Program-made: the position numbers and the translations under genes
The notes under the pieces: model-generated
What the model was told of the DNA's origin: nothing
Database searches by the model: none
What the model saw: only the letters and a program-made list of their open reading frames with translations
From: a virus
IMG/VR virus record: IMGVR_UViG_3300034156_000024
Location: 1-25,483 of that record
Direction: 5' to 3' (one strand)
Length of the DNA stretch: 25,483 nucleotides
In this document: piece after piece, positions 13,799-22,246 of the stretch
Numbering within the stretch: position 1 is the stretch's first letter
Layout: each line of letters opens with the position of its first letter

Positions 13799-14914
13799 AT
13801 GGCACATTTGACGCCTAGCCGCATCCGCAGCACCCAGCACGCCCGCCAAGTTGGCGTGATGCACATCACCCCCGATGAAATTCGTGACGCCGGTATTCGC
13901 GGCTTGGGCCTCGACCGCATCGGCATTGATTTGAGCGAGGGTGATTTCCGCCGTATGGCCTTCGCGATGGACGCCAATTTGGTAACCACGCCAAGCGCTG
14001 CAACCCTGCTGCAATTCACGCAGGCGTGGCTACCTGGCACCATCCGCATTTTGACTGCGGCCCGTAAAATTGATGACCTGCTCGGTGAGCGCGTTGTCGG
14101 TTCCTGGGAAATGGGCAGCGTTGTACAGAAGGTTATGGAATCGGTGGGCGCTGCTCAACCGTACAGCGACCACGGCAACGTCCCGCTTTCCAGCTACAAC
14201 GCCACCTTCGAAGAACGCGACATTGTTCGCTTCGAACAAGGTTTCCAAGTCGGTGCACTGGAAGACGCCCGCGCCGCGCTGATGAAAGATAACGCAGCCG
14301 GAGAGAAGCGTGACGCGGCCATGATGGCCCTGGAAATCTCCCGCAACCGCCTGGGCTTCTACGGTTACAACAGCGGCAGCAACCGTACCTACGGTCTACT
14401 CAATGACCCTGGCCTACTGCCGTATGTCACCGTGCCTGCCGGCGCTGGTGGCTCGACCAAGTGGATGGATAAAACCTTCCTTGAAATCGTCCGCGACCTG
14501 CGCACCGCTGCTGCTGCAATCCGGGTTCGCTCGGGCGGCAACATCGATCCGAAGAAAACCCCAATGACCCTGGCTGTCGGTGTCACTGTGATCGAATTCC
14601 TCAGCATCCCCAACGACTTGGGCACCACCACGGTTGGCGAGTGGATCAAGGAGAACTACCCGAACTGGCGCGTTGAGGACGCCGTCGAACTGGACGCGGC
14701 CAACGGCGGCGCAAACGTGGCGTACCTGTACGTCGAAAAAGTTGAGTCCACTGGTGATGACGCTGGCCAGGTGATCCAACAACTGATCGCTTCCAAGGTT
14801 CACCCGCTGGGCATTGAAAAGCGCGTCAAAACAACCGTAGAGGATTACACCAACGCGCTCGCCGGGGTTATGGTTACCCGTCCGTTCGCTGTGTACCGCA
14901 TGACCGGCGTTTAA
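13799..14914 (+). CDS. Major capsid protein (DUF2184 family)
   Basis: A 371-residue protein with AAGGA upstream of ATG 13799. It follows the DUF2184 pattern, an HK97-fold capsid group: TTPSAATLLQFTQAWLPGTI (about 62-81), ERDIVRFEQGFQVGALEDAR around 140-159, then NRLGFYGYNSGSNRTYGLLN at about 183-202, and a C-terminal TRPFAVYRMTGV. The order protease, cement, major capsid is as expected. No frameshift or truncation is seen. Confidence 0.88.
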   Translation: MAHLTPSRIRSTQHARQVGVMHITPDEIRDAGIRGLGLDRIGIDLSEGDFRRMAFAMDANLVTTPSAATLLQFTQAWLPGTIRILTAARKIDDLLGERVVGSWEMGSVVQKVMESVGAAQPYSDHGNVPLSSYNATFEERDIVRFEQGFQVGALEDARAALMKDNAAGEKRDAAMMALEISRNRLGFYGYNSGSNRTYGLLNDPGLLPYVTVPAGAGGSTKWMDKTFLEIVRDLRTAAAAIRVRSGGNIDPKKTPMTLAVGVTVIEFLSIPNDLGTTTVGEWIKENYPNWRVEDAVELDAANGGANVAYLYVEKVESTGDDAGQVIQQLIASKVHPLGIEKRVKTTVEDYTNALAGVMVTRPFAVYRMTGV

Positions 14915-14923
14915 CAAACCGTC

Positions 14924-14949
14924 AGGGGTGTGCTATGTTGGGCACCCCT
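14924..14949 (+). other. Intercistronic hairpin after the major capsid gene
   Basis: AGGGGTG (14924-14930) pairs with CACCCCT (14943-14949) across a 12-base loop. No T tract follows, so it is not a standard terminator. It may protect the capsid mRNA 3' end or reduce read-through. Confidence 0.5.
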
Positions 14950-14975
14950 ACACCACCAGACAGAAGGGCTTTGAC

Positions 14976-15395
14976 ATGCCATTGATTTTTTCGACCATGA
15001 CCGGTGCTGTTACCTACACCGACTGGCAGATTTCCCCCGGTGGCCTCAGCGTCCCCGGCAAACAAGTCACCATCCAGGGTGGCGCCAACGTTGCCCACCG
15101 CAAAACCATCATCACCCCGCGTGGCGTTGGTACACAGGTCAGCGATGCTGATTTGGCGTTCCTCGAAAATGACGCGGTGTTCAAGTTCCACAAGCAGGGC
15201 GGCTTTATCACCATCGACAGCGTTGCTGACATCCGTGACGCTGATCTGGCTGCCGCTGACATGACTGGCCGCGACGACTCGGCGCCGGACGTTGAACAGG
15301 ACTACACCGCGAACGGTGAGAAACCGCCCACCGTGGTCAACACTGTTCAAATCGAAACCCCGCCACCAACCGGCAGCCGTCGCGCTCGCAAATAA
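14976..15395 (+). CDS. Unidentified head or neck protein
   Basis: A 139-residue protein. AAGGG at 14963-14967 favours ATG 14976 over an in-frame ATG at 14928, which lies within the intercistronic hairpin. The N-terminal part is beta-rich (FSTMTGAVTYTDWQISPGG, VPGKQVTIQGGANVAHRKTI). The middle, LAFLENDAVFKFHKQGGFIT, resembles small phage structural proteins with an FxxHxxxGF pattern. The tail is disordered and ends in basic residues. Its place between the capsid and neck genes suggests a virion or head-completion role, but I do not recognise a family with certainty. Confidence 0.65.
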   Translation: MPLIFSTMTGAVTYTDWQISPGGLSVPGKQVTIQGGANVAHRKTIITPRGVGTQVSDADLAFLENDAVFKFHKQGGFITIDSVADIRDADLAAADMTGRDDSAPDVEQDYTANGEKPPTVVNTVQIETPPPTGSRRARK

Positions 15396-15406
15396 GGTGC
15401 ACAACC

Positions 15407-15865
15407 ATGGCCGAACATATTTTTGATTCGGTCGCCTTTCGCGCTCAGTTCCCGGCTTTCACGAGCACGACCAAATACCCCGATGAGCAATTATCGGGGT
15501 ATTTTACTATGGCGACCCTGTACATCTTTCCGAAGGATTGGGGCGGCGTCTGCGGTGAGCGCCTACAACTGTGCCTTAACCTGATGACCGCGCACCTCGC
15601 TTGGCTCAATCAGCTCATCGTTGCAGGCAATACCAGCGCCGCACCAGTTGCAGGCGCCAGTATCGACAAGGTTTCGGTTAGCTTGGTTGCCCCTGAGTCT
15701 AAAAGCGCGTGGACCTACTGGCTCAACACCACGCCGTACGGCAAGCAACTGTTGGCGCTGCTGCGCCTCTTGTCACGCGGCGGCGGTATTGTCGGGGGCT
15801 CGCCTGAGGGCTTGGCGTTTCGCGGCGTGTTCGGCGTTGCACGCGGTCGGATGCGCTTACGGTGA
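15407..15865 (+). CDS. Head-tail adaptor (DUF4054 family)
   Basis: A 152-residue protein. AAGGTG lies upstream of ATG 15407. The start (VAFRAQFPAFTSTTKYPDEQ, about 9-28) and LQLCLNLMTAHLAWL match DUF4054, a family of small head-tail adaptors. The end (GGIVGGSPEGLAFRGVFGVA) is also typical. It probably docks below the portal as part of the neck. The codons for KYPDEQLSGYF form a perfect terminator-like hairpin at 15473-15505. Confidence 0.82.
   Translation: MAEHIFDSVAFRAQFPAFTSTTKYPDEQLSGYFTMATLYIFPKDWGGVCGERLQLCLNLMTAHLAWLNQLIVAGNTSAAPVAGASIDKVSVSLVAPESKSAWTYWLNTTPYGKQLLALLRLLSRGGGIVGGSPEGLAFRGVFGVARGRMRLR
15473..15505 (+). terminator. Terminator-like hairpin inside the DUF4054 gene
   Basis: AAATACCCCGAT (15473-15484) is the exact reverse complement of ATCGGGGTATTT (15493-15504), with an 8-base loop and a TTTT run. 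It looks like an intrinsic terminator but lies about 25 codons into an open gene. It could lower transcription of the genes downstream or be silent under translation. Confidence 0.5.
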
Positions 15866-16362
15866 AAGTCTCCAAGGGTGCCGGGGTTGGGCGCGATGTG
15901 CTGGCCAAGCGGCTTGCTGAGCTGCAAAGTAAGCAAGCCGCTGTTGGTTGGTTCTCGACAGCCAAGTACCCCGACAGCAACGTGCCGGTTGCGTACGTTG
16001 CAACTATTGCTGAGTTCGGGAACCCCGAGAACGGCCAGCCTCCACGGTCCTTTGTGCGCGCAACGCAGACCGAGAAGCAAAAGGGTTGGGCGGTGCTGCT
16101 TGCCAAGGGGTCAGCGTCAGTGATGGCAGGCAAGCATACTGCCGCCAATATGTATGAGCTTCTTGGGCTGCAGGTGGCCGGCGACATCCGCAAGACCCTG
16201 GCAACCGCCGAGTTCGCGCCGCTGGCTGAGGCAACTATTGCAGCACGCGCCAGGGTTCGCGGCGTCAGCATTGAGGAAGTGAACAAAGACCCGCTGCACT
16301 TCACCGGCTACATGCAGACCAGTTTGACGAACCAAGTCACCGAGAAGGACGCAACGTTATGA
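15862..16362 (+). CDS. Tail-completion / virion morphogenesis-like protein
   Basis: A 166-residue protein with GTG start 15862 overlapping the previous stop. The run AAVGWFSTAKYPDSNVPVAY, then VATIAEFGNPENGQPPRSFV, matches the HK97 gp10/Mu gpG-like group, whose members bind near the head-tail junction: the EFG and PPRxF parts are diagnostic. The C-terminal portion is helical with a FTGYMQTSL segment. Likely a neck or tail-completion protein acting with its neighbours. Confidence 0.75.
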   Translation: MKVSKGAGVGRDVLAKRLAELQSKQAAVGWFSTAKYPDSNVPVAYVATIAEFGNPENGQPPRSFVRATQTEKQKGWAVLLAKGSASVMAGKHTAANMYELLGLQVAGDIRKTLATAEFAPLAEATIAARARVRGVSIEEVNKDPLHFTGYMQTSLTNQVTEKDATL

Positions 16363-16733
16363 TTGTGCCAGGTAGTAACCTTTTATCCATCGCGCTCACG
16401 GTCATTGCACCGCAACAGATCGCGCTGAGCCGCGCCACGGGGCGTGCAAAGAACGCAGTGGGTGAATGGGTGACCACGTATGCTGCGCAGGTGCCCGTTG
16501 AGGGCTCATGGCAGCCCATCGACCAGACCAAGTACGAAGCGCTAGGGCTCGACCTGGCGAAGAAATATTACATGTTCTACACAACTGAGCTGATCACCTC
16601 GATTGAGCGCAACCAGTCGCCAGACATCTGCGAGCGCAACGGGCGCAAGTACAGCACTGTGTCGGATGTTCCATGGAACGACGTAGACGGGTGGCAGTCC
16701 GCAATGTTTGTCGACATAGGGGTGGCTGACTGA
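16359..16733 (+). CDS. Probable head-tail connector or neck protein
   Basis: A 124-residue protein with ATG overlapping the previous stop. It is beta-rich, with VEGSWQPIDQTKYEALGLDL (about 47-66) and YYMFYTTELITSIERNQSPD. The pattern of a W-Q-P-x-x segment followed by a beta core is common in small stopper or connector proteins of contractile phages. Position between the gp10-like and tail-terminator-like genes supports a neck role. The exact family is uncertain. Confidence 0.65.
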   Translation: MIVPGSNLLSIALTVIAPQQIALSRATGRAKNAVGEWVTTYAAQVPVEGSWQPIDQTKYEALGLDLAKKYYMFYTTELITSIERNQSPDICERNGRKYSTVSDVPWNDVDGWQSAMFVDIGVAD

Positions 16734-17275
16734 TGCCAACGAACAACGATATTGCGGCGTTCTTTGTCACGCAGATGACGGGACTCATGACCGAGCAGGG
16801 TCACCCTGAGGTTGATGTTGTGACCAGCTTTCAAACCGACAACCAAGGGCGGCTTGACGGCCCCGTGCTTTATTTTGCTGAGATTGGTGACGACCCGTAC
16901 GGGGCGCAGAAGACAGCGACCACCAAGGACATTGGCACGCAGCAGATTGTTGACGTCTCGGCGCAACGTATGCGCATCACGTTTCAAGTCCAGGGGTTCG
17001 CCCCGGTCGACAAAACAGACCTGACTAAGTTGCGCGCATCGGATGTTGTGAAGCTGGCTCTGATGCTGCTCAAGTCCCCGCCGTTCCTCAAAGCCCTCAA
17101 AGCCGCGAACATGGGCATTGAAAAGATACCGTCAACTAAGCCTAACTTTGTCGTGAATGATCGCGCCCAATATGAGGCGGGGCCGATGTTTGAATTTACT
17201 ATGAGTTACCGACGTTCCATAATCCAAAAGTCTGCGATAATCACGACCGCAGATATCGCAACCCACCGAGTATAA
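16733..17275 (+). CDS. Tail terminator / neck protein (gp12-like)
   Basis: A 180-residue protein whose ATG overlaps the previous stop (TGATG type). The layout fits tail terminators of this phage group: an N-terminal helix, QTDNQGRLDGPVLYFAEIGD, a beta strand MRITFQVQGFAP, and PMFEFTMSYRRSI near the C-terminus. Such proteins cap the tube and bind the neck. It stands directly before the sheath gene. Confidence 0.72.
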   Translation: MPTNNDIAAFFVTQMTGLMTEQGHPEVDVVTSFQTDNQGRLDGPVLYFAEIGDDPYGAQKTATTKDIGTQQIVDVSAQRMRITFQVQGFAPVDKTDLTKLRASDVVKLALMLLKSPPFLKALKAANMGIEKIPSTKPNFVVNDRAQYEAGPMFEFTMSYRRSIIQKSAIITTADIATHRV

Positions 17276-17285
17276 AGGGGCCACC

Positions 17286-18809
17286 ATGCCTATTAGCATT
17301 AACCGTTACGTTCCCATCACGTCCGGGGTTGTCGGCGCTCAGGCTGTTGCTGAGCGTTCGCGCTGCGGGCTCCGATTCACTACTGACCCAAAGATTCCAG
17401 CCGGCAGCGTGGTCACCCTCACCGATGAGATTGCGAGCCTGGCAGCGTCCTTGTTTGGCACCAGTTCCCCGGATACGGTGTTCGCCTCGCAATACGCGGC
17501 CTACATTTCCCCGCCACCTGCGAGCAAAGCTAAAGAGCTGCGCTTTGCTGCGTATGTCGATGTGGACCGTGCACCGCGCATTTTCGGTGGCAAGATCAAA
17601 CCGGTTCTCGCCAACTTCACGGCCATCACTGCCGGCACGCTGCCGCTCACGCTGGGCGCTATCACGCAGAACCTGACCGGCATCAACTGGTCAACTGCAC
17701 TGACCCTGGCCGACGTCGCAAGCCAGCTACAGACCATTGTTCGTGCGGCTAACGCTGACCCTGTTTGGGCGACAGCAACGGTCGCATATGACGCGGTTGC
17801 AACGTCCTTCAATGTGGTTGGTGGTGCTGCAGGTGTTGCACCTGTGAGCATTGGCGCTGCCGTTAGCGGTGACGTTGGTGCAGTGCTCGGCTGGCGCGCA
17901 GCGTTGACTATTTTTTCCCCTGGTGCAGCAGCGCAAGAGCCTGTTGAAGCATTGCAGGTTGCCGAGCAAGTAACCGATTCGTTCGGCTCGTTTTCGTTCT
18001 CCGCTGCCGGCGCTGTTGCCGTCGACGAAGCAGAAGCCGTTGCGCTTTACAACGCCGGGTTGAACGTCAAATACCAGTTCTACTATCAGGTTACCCTTGC
18101 CAACGCGGCGCAGGTTTACGCGCAACTCTCGCAGTACGCATCAACCGGCCTGATTCTCAACGGCCTCGTTGGTGAGTTCAAAGAGGCGTTGCCGGCAGCC
18201 ATCGGTGCGGCCATCGACTACGCCCGCAGCAACTGCGTGGTCAACGTGATGTATCGCCAAGGGCCTTTCGCGAACGAGAACGATGTTGAGGACGACATCA
18301 CCGCCGACGCCCTGGATGCGCTGCGTGTGAACTACTACGGAACCACGGCAAACGCTGGTCAAAAGCTGGCATTCTTTCAACGCGGATATCTGCTCGGCCC
18401 TGCAAGCGCACCGCTCGACATCAACGTGCACTTCAATGAGCAATGGTTGAAATCGGCGTTGCAAGCTGACTTCCTCAGCGGCCAAATCTCGCTCGCCCAA
18501 ATCGGCGCGGACGACAAGGGGCGCGGCATTGTTCTCGGTTTGCTGCTGGGTCGTGTTGTCCAGGGCAAACGCAACGGTGTTATCAGCATCGGCAAGCCGT
18601 TCACCACGCTGCAACAAATCGCAATCACGCAGATTACCGGCGACACTGACGCCTGGCGCGATGTGCAGTCTAATGGCTACTGGGCTGACGTTGTGATTGT
18701 TCCGTACACCGGCCCGAGCAACACGACCGAGTACAAAGCCGTGTACACTCTCGTTTACTCGAAAAACGACGTCATCCGCAAAATCGAAGGTTCACACAAC
18801 CTCGTTTAA
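17286..18809 (+). CDS. Tail sheath protein (DUF3383 family)
   Basis: A 507-residue protein with AAGGGG upstream of ATG 17286. It follows the DUF3383 sheath pattern: MPISINRYVPITSGVVGAQA at the start, LASLFGTSSPDTVFASQYAA (about 57-76), and a long C-terminal domain ending in YTLVYSKNDVIRKIEGSH. The sheath contracts around the tube during infection. The tube gene follows, as in all contractile systems of this type. Confidence 0.88.
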   Translation: MPISINRYVPITSGVVGAQAVAERSRCGLRFTTDPKIPAGSVVTLTDEIASLAASLFGTSSPDTVFASQYAAYISPPPASKAKELRFAAYVDVDRAPRIFGGKIKPVLANFTAITAGTLPLTLGAITQNLTGINWSTALTLADVASQLQTIVRAANADPVWATATVAYDAVATSFNVVGGAAGVAPVSIGAAVSGDVGAVLGWRAALTIFSPGAAAQEPVEALQVAEQVTDSFGSFSFSAAGAVAVDEAEAVALYNAGLNVKYQFYYQVTLANAAQVYAQLSQYASTGLILNGLVGEFKEALPAAIGAAIDYARSNCVVNVMYRQGPFANENDVEDDITADALDALRVNYYGTTANAGQKLAFFQRGYLLGPASAPLDINVHFNEQWLKSALQADFLSGQISLAQIGADDKGRGIVLGLLLGRVVQGKRNGVISIGKPFTTLQQIAITQITGDTDAWRDVQSNGYWADVVIVPYTGPSNTTEYKAVYTLVYSKNDVIRKIEGSHNLV

Positions 18810-18824
18810 TTTGGAGCATTAATT

Positions 18825-19286
18825 ATGCCGCAAGATATCAGCTCGACGGGGTTAAGTTACCGGGTGGTCGCTACCAGCACCTACCCGAGTGGCGTGACCA
18901 TCACCGAGGTTGCCGACGGCACCGACCCGCTCGACATTCCCGAGGTGCAAATTGCTGACTCGGCAATGACCGCCAACGGCACCCTGGTTCATTGGTCGGC
19001 CCCTAAGCCGATCCCAATCAAGGTGGCCGTAGTGCCAGGTAGCGAGGATGACATTGCGCTGCAATACCTGTTCGATGCCAACCGCGCAGCTAAAGGTAAA
19101 CGTGTTGCTCGTGACGAAGTGTCGATCATCGGCAACTACCCTGACGGCGGCACGGTGACGCTCTCAGGCGGTCACTGCGGCGCGTACATGCCGGGTCGCT
19201 CGGCAACGTCTGCAGGTCGTTACAAAGACAGCGTGTACAGCTTCACATTCGAAAACGTTGCAACAACCAAAGGCACGGGGAACTAA
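18825..19286 (+). CDS. Tail tube protein (DUF3277 family)
   Basis: A 153-residue protein. GGAG is correctly placed for ATG 18825. The sequence is beta-rich with VADGTDPLDIPEVQIADSAM (about 30-49), then TLVHWSAPKPIPIKVAVVPG, and an ending SVYSFTFENV. This fits the DUF3277 tube group, whose members stack as hexameric rings inside the sheath. Size and position agree. Confidence 0.87.
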   Translation: MPQDISSTGLSYRVVATSTYPSGVTITEVADGTDPLDIPEVQIADSAMTANGTLVHWSAPKPIPIKVAVVPGSEDDIALQYLFDANRAAKGKRVARDEVSIIGNYPDGGTVTLSGGHCGAYMPGRSATSAGRYKDSVYSFTFENVATTKGTGN

Positions 19287-19288
19287 CA

Positions 19289-19753
19289 ATGTCTGACCTA
19301 ATCAAGCCGCACGAAGTAGAAATCAAGGACTGTGAAGGGAACGTAAAAACGTTCATCATTTCGCGGATTCCCGCAATTCCAATGCGGGAAGTGATGGCAA
19401 AGTATCCGGTGAGCAACATTCCTAAGCTCGGTGAATATCAAGCGTCGAAGGAAGTGATGTTGCTGCTCATGCGATACGTTGCGGTGCGGCTTGAAGACGG
19501 TCGGGAGCTGCAGTTGGTGAACTCGGCGTTGATCGATAACCACGTTGTCGATGGCGAGCAACTGTTGCGCATTGAGTACGCCATGCTGCAATACAACACA
19601 AGTTTTTTCGGTCAAGGCGATCTCTCGACTTTCTTGCGCGAGTTGATTGCCAAGCACCTACCATCGATTATCCAAACTGTGACGGATTCGTTGCGTGCAT
19701 CCTCACCGGCAGCCAGGGAGCTGTCAGCCTCACCGAACTCAAAACGACCATAG
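19289..19753 (+). CDS. Tail assembly chaperone, short form
   Basis: A 154-residue protein starting three bases after the tube stop. It begins MSDLIKPHEVEIKDCEGNVK and continues with an SRIPAIPMREVMAKYP segment, then a helical core. Placement between tube and tape measure is that of the lambda gpG-type chaperone, which binds the tape measure during tail assembly. It contains the slippery heptamer T TTT TTC at 19603-19609, from which a longer form would be made. Confidence 0.78.
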   Translation: MSDLIKPHEVEIKDCEGNVKTFIISRIPAIPMREVMAKYPVSNIPKLGEYQASKEVMLLLMRYVAVRLEDGRELQLVNSALIDNHVVDGEQLLRIEYAMLQYNTSFFGQGDLSTFLRELIAKHLPSIIQTVTDSLRASSPAARELSASPNSKRP

Positions 19754-19848
19754 ATATGGAAGAAGCGTTTGACCTGTGGGAAGCAATACAGGTCAACCGC
19801 TACAACGAGTACAAAGCAGCCGAGTACGCACGAAACAAGGGGCAGTAA
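19289..19848 (+). CDS. Tail assembly chaperone, -1 frameshift long form
   Basis: Predicted join of 19289-19609 and 19609-19848, about 186 residues. The -1 frame is open from 19576 to TAA 19846-19848, immediately before the tape measure ATG. Its C-terminus (TELKTTIDMEEAFDLWEAIQ, then VNRYNEYKAAEYARNK) looks like a real protein and is typical of the second chaperone reading frame (gpGT-like). The 0-frame stops earlier, at 19753. An ATG at 19756 could start this part alone, but no ribosome-binding site precedes it. Confidence 0.62.
19603..19609 (+). other. Programmed -1 frameshift slippery site
   Basis: T TTT TTC in the zero frame (codons AGT TTT TTC) has the X XXY YYZ form. A tandem -1 slip lets both tRNAs re-pair as TTT TTT. 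No strong downstream stem is obvious. Confidence 0.6.
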
Positions 19849-21402
19849 ATGGGCGGCATTCTCGACACCTGGGTCACGGTCTTTCAATCCGACACCAAGT
19901 CAGTTGATGACGGTAATAAAAAGGCCGCAATGTCGGCTGACGCCTTGATTGCGAAACTCAAAACCACTGATGAGGTTGCCGCCAAAACCGGCACCTCAAT
20001 GGTTGGGCTCATCAGCAGGGCTGCGGGCGCACTCATCGGCTTTGTCGCAGCAAAGGCTAGCATTGACGGGGTGTTTGAGTCGGCCAACATGCTTGTGGCC
20101 TTGCAGCAGACGTCAGACGCTTTGGGTGAAACCATCGAGAACGTCGACGCGTTCGGCAAGGCTGCGGCAGCCATGGGCGGCGATGCTCAGGGTGCCCGCG
20201 ACTCGCTGACCGACCTGGCCGAAAAGATGGGCGAGGCAATGAGTGACGCAGAGTCAGGCGCCGCTAAAGCGTTCAAGACTCTCGGGTTGGGCCTCAAAGA
20301 TACTGCGGGCAACACAAAGGGCGCAGTACAAGGGATGCTTGAGCTAGCCGGCGCGGTTGAGAAGCTGCCGAAAAACGAAGCAGTCTTTAAAATCAAAGAG
20401 CTTGGCATTACCGACAACCGCACAGTTGAAATGCTGTTGAAGGGCCGCAAAGAACTTGAGCGCCTGCTTGAGAAGCAGAAAGAACAAGGCGTGGTCACCA
20501 AAGAGAACGCCGAGCAAGCCGTCAAATTCAAAGCCTCGTGGAACGAACTTAGCGCAGGGTTTGAGCGCGCTGGCCTGAGCATCAGCACCGGCTTGATGCC
20601 TTACTTCACCAAGGCTATTGACGGCCTGTCGGTGGGGTTTAACTGGCTTGAGGATCACAAGGACTTAGTTGCAGGGGTGTTTATTGCCATCGGTGCTGTC
20701 GTGGCAGTTTTCTATGTGCCGCCAATGGTTGCTGCGGCAGCCGCGACGATTGCAGCAACTTGGCCGATTCTGGCAATTGCAGCGGCCATCGGTGTAGCTG
20801 CTGCTGCGTTCGCCCTGATCTATGACGACATCATGAACTTTATAGACGGCAACGATTCGTTTATAGGTCAGATGGTTCAAAAGTACCCAGCCGTACAATC
20901 GATAGTTGAGGGCCTGGCGGCGGCGTTCAAGTTCCTCGGTCAGATGGCTAGCGATGTTTGGCGCGCCATCACCGTTGGGTTCCAACAAATGCTTGATTTC
21001 GTTTTGACCGGCATCAAGCAGATCGCCTCGGGCGTTTCGTCGGTCGCCTCTTTCTTTGGCATCGGCTTAGAGGAACGCGAGCAAGCAGGCCCACAAGACA
21101 AACGCTCAAAGGGCAGCGGAAGCGGCCAGGACGCGAGCGACGTTCCTGGCAATGACACCGTGCTTATGGGCAAGCAAGCGTTGGCCACGGCTGGCGCAAG
21201 CCCGCTCAACTCAACAAGCAGCAACGCCATCAGCAACGCCAACAGCAACAGCAAGGTTGAGAACAATCTGAGTGTTGGCGAGTTGAACGTAAACGCACCG
21301 CAAGCCACTGACGCCAACGGCGTTATGGCGGGTGCAACGGGCGCCCTTGATAAGCAGCTCAAGTCGATGCAGGAAAGCTCGGCGAACGGGAGGGAGCGCT
21401 AA
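19849..21402 (+). CDS. Tape measure protein
   Basis: A 517-residue protein whose ATG directly follows the frameshifted chaperone stop. The first part is helical with long coiled-coil-like runs. Residues about 272-325 are strongly hydrophobic (AGVFIAIGAVVAVFYVPPMV, then AAAAATIAATWPILAIAAAI), as in tape measures that insert into the inner membrane. The C-terminal 100 residues are Ser/Asn/Gly-rich and flexible. It is short for a tape measure; at about 1.5 angstrom per residue the tail would be under about 80 nm. Confidence 0.85.
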   Translation: MGGILDTWVTVFQSDTKSVDDGNKKAAMSADALIAKLKTTDEVAAKTGTSMVGLISRAAGALIGFVAAKASIDGVFESANMLVALQQTSDALGETIENVDAFGKAAAAMGGDAQGARDSLTDLAEKMGEAMSDAESGAAKAFKTLGLGLKDTAGNTKGAVQGMLELAGAVEKLPKNEAVFKIKELGITDNRTVEMLLKGRKELERLLEKQKEQGVVTKENAEQAVKFKASWNELSAGFERAGLSISTGLMPYFTKAIDGLSVGFNWLEDHKDLVAGVFIAIGAVVAVFYVPPMVAAAAATIAATWPILAIAAAIGVAAAAFALIYDDIMNFIDGNDSFIGQMVQKYPAVQSIVEGLAAAFKFLGQMASDVWRAITVGFQQMLDFVLTGIKQIASGVSSVASFFGIGLEEREQAGPQDKRSKGSGSGQDASDVPGNDTVLMGKQALATAGASPLNSTSSNAISNANSNSKVENNLSVGELNVNAPQATDANGVMAGATGALDKQLKSMQESSANGRER

Positions 21403-21951
21403 ATGGCTTCAACTGACACAAGTATCAACCTGTCAAGTCAGGACGTGATTGCGATTCTTGACGCCGACAGTTTGACGCAATTGTTTCCCCTGGCGGGCGT
21501 CATGCAGGTGACTGTGCGCGAGATTTCCAAAATCCTCAGTTACACCGCTGAGGACGGCAGCGAGAAGTCAGACCATATCGTTTATTTGCCGGTTGAAATC
21601 GATATACCTTTCCTGCTCACCGACGATATGCGCAATGTTTATGCAGCGTTCAAGCAAGCGTGGAAAACGCAAAAAAGCTTGGTGGTTCAAACCCGCGTTG
21701 ACACCTATTCAAGCATGTTGATTTACGAAATGCCCCACGATGAAACCGCCGAGTTTGGTGCGTCTACCGTGGTGCAGGTCAAGCTAAAGGTTTTCGAAAC
21801 AACGCAGCCTGAATACGGCCCGTTGCCGCCGCGCAAGGTAGCCAATAAATCGCAGGGTAGCACCGTCAAAAAGGGCCAGGTGCAGACAACTGAAAGTAAC
21901 GCACCGACCAAGCGCAAGGGTTCGGTACTGGCGGGGATATACAACGGATGA
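21403..21951 (+). CDS. Dit-like baseplate/tail protein
   Basis: A 182-residue protein beginning right after the tape measure stop. The pattern MQVTVREISKILSYTAEDGS, then EKSDHIVYLPVEIDIPFLLT (about 28-67), recalls the N-terminal domain of Dit-like proteins (VREI, then SDHIVxxPVEI). The C-terminal 45 residues are a flexible, Lys/Thr-rich tail. Dit-like proteins form the ring joining tube and hub. Order (tape measure, Dit-like, plug, hub, spike) supports the call. Confidence 0.72.
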   Translation: MASTDTSINLSSQDVIAILDADSLTQLFPLAGVMQVTVREISKILSYTAEDGSEKSDHIVYLPVEIDIPFLLTDDMRNVYAAFKQAWKTQKSLVVQTRVDTYSSMLIYEMPHDETAEFGASTVVQVKLKVFETTQPEYGPLPPRKVANKSQGSTVKKGQVQTTESNAPTKRKGSVLAGIYNG

Positions 21952-22244
21952 GAACTATTTCGCTTGATGCAATCCCAAACCAAGAGCTATCAGTTACCCT
22001 GGACGGCAATCGCTGGGACATCACAATCAAGGAGTGCAACGGCGTGATGTGCGCAACGCTGCTGCTCAACGATACCCTTCTGTTGTCAGGTCAGCGCATT
22101 GTCGCCGGCTCGCCGCTCATCCCGTACAAGCATATGCAGGGGTCCGGCAATTTTTGGATACTCACCGAGAATGATGAACTGCCGTATTATGATCGCTTTG
22201 GCGTTGATCAACAGTTCATCTATATGAGTTTTGGGGAGGTCTGA
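21948..22244 (+). CDS. Baseplate plug protein (Pam3 gp18-like)
   Basis: A 98-residue protein whose ATG overlaps the previous stop (ATGA). MRTISLDAIPNQELSVTLDG, then LLSGQRIVAGSPLIPYKHMQ and a C-terminal YYDRFGVDQQFIYM, match the plug family first seen in cyanophage Pam3 (IPNQxLSVxLDG and GxxLIPY). It would close the central channel at the hub. The hub gene follows two bases later. Confidence 0.82.
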   Translation: MRTISLDAIPNQELSVTLDGNRWDITIKECNGVMCATLLLNDTLLLSGQRIVAGSPLIPYKHMQGSGNFWILTENDELPYYDRFGVDQQFIYMSFGEV

Positions 22245-22246
22245 AA

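Noticed and set aside
14928-14975. Upstream ATG for the gene at 14976
   Set aside because: It lies inside the intercistronic hairpin, and AAGGG at 14963 points to ATG 14976.
19739-19747. Alternative frameshift at TC AAA ACG near the chaperone stop
   Set aside because: In the zero frame it reads A AAA CGA, which does not fit X XXY YYZ; T TTT TTC does.
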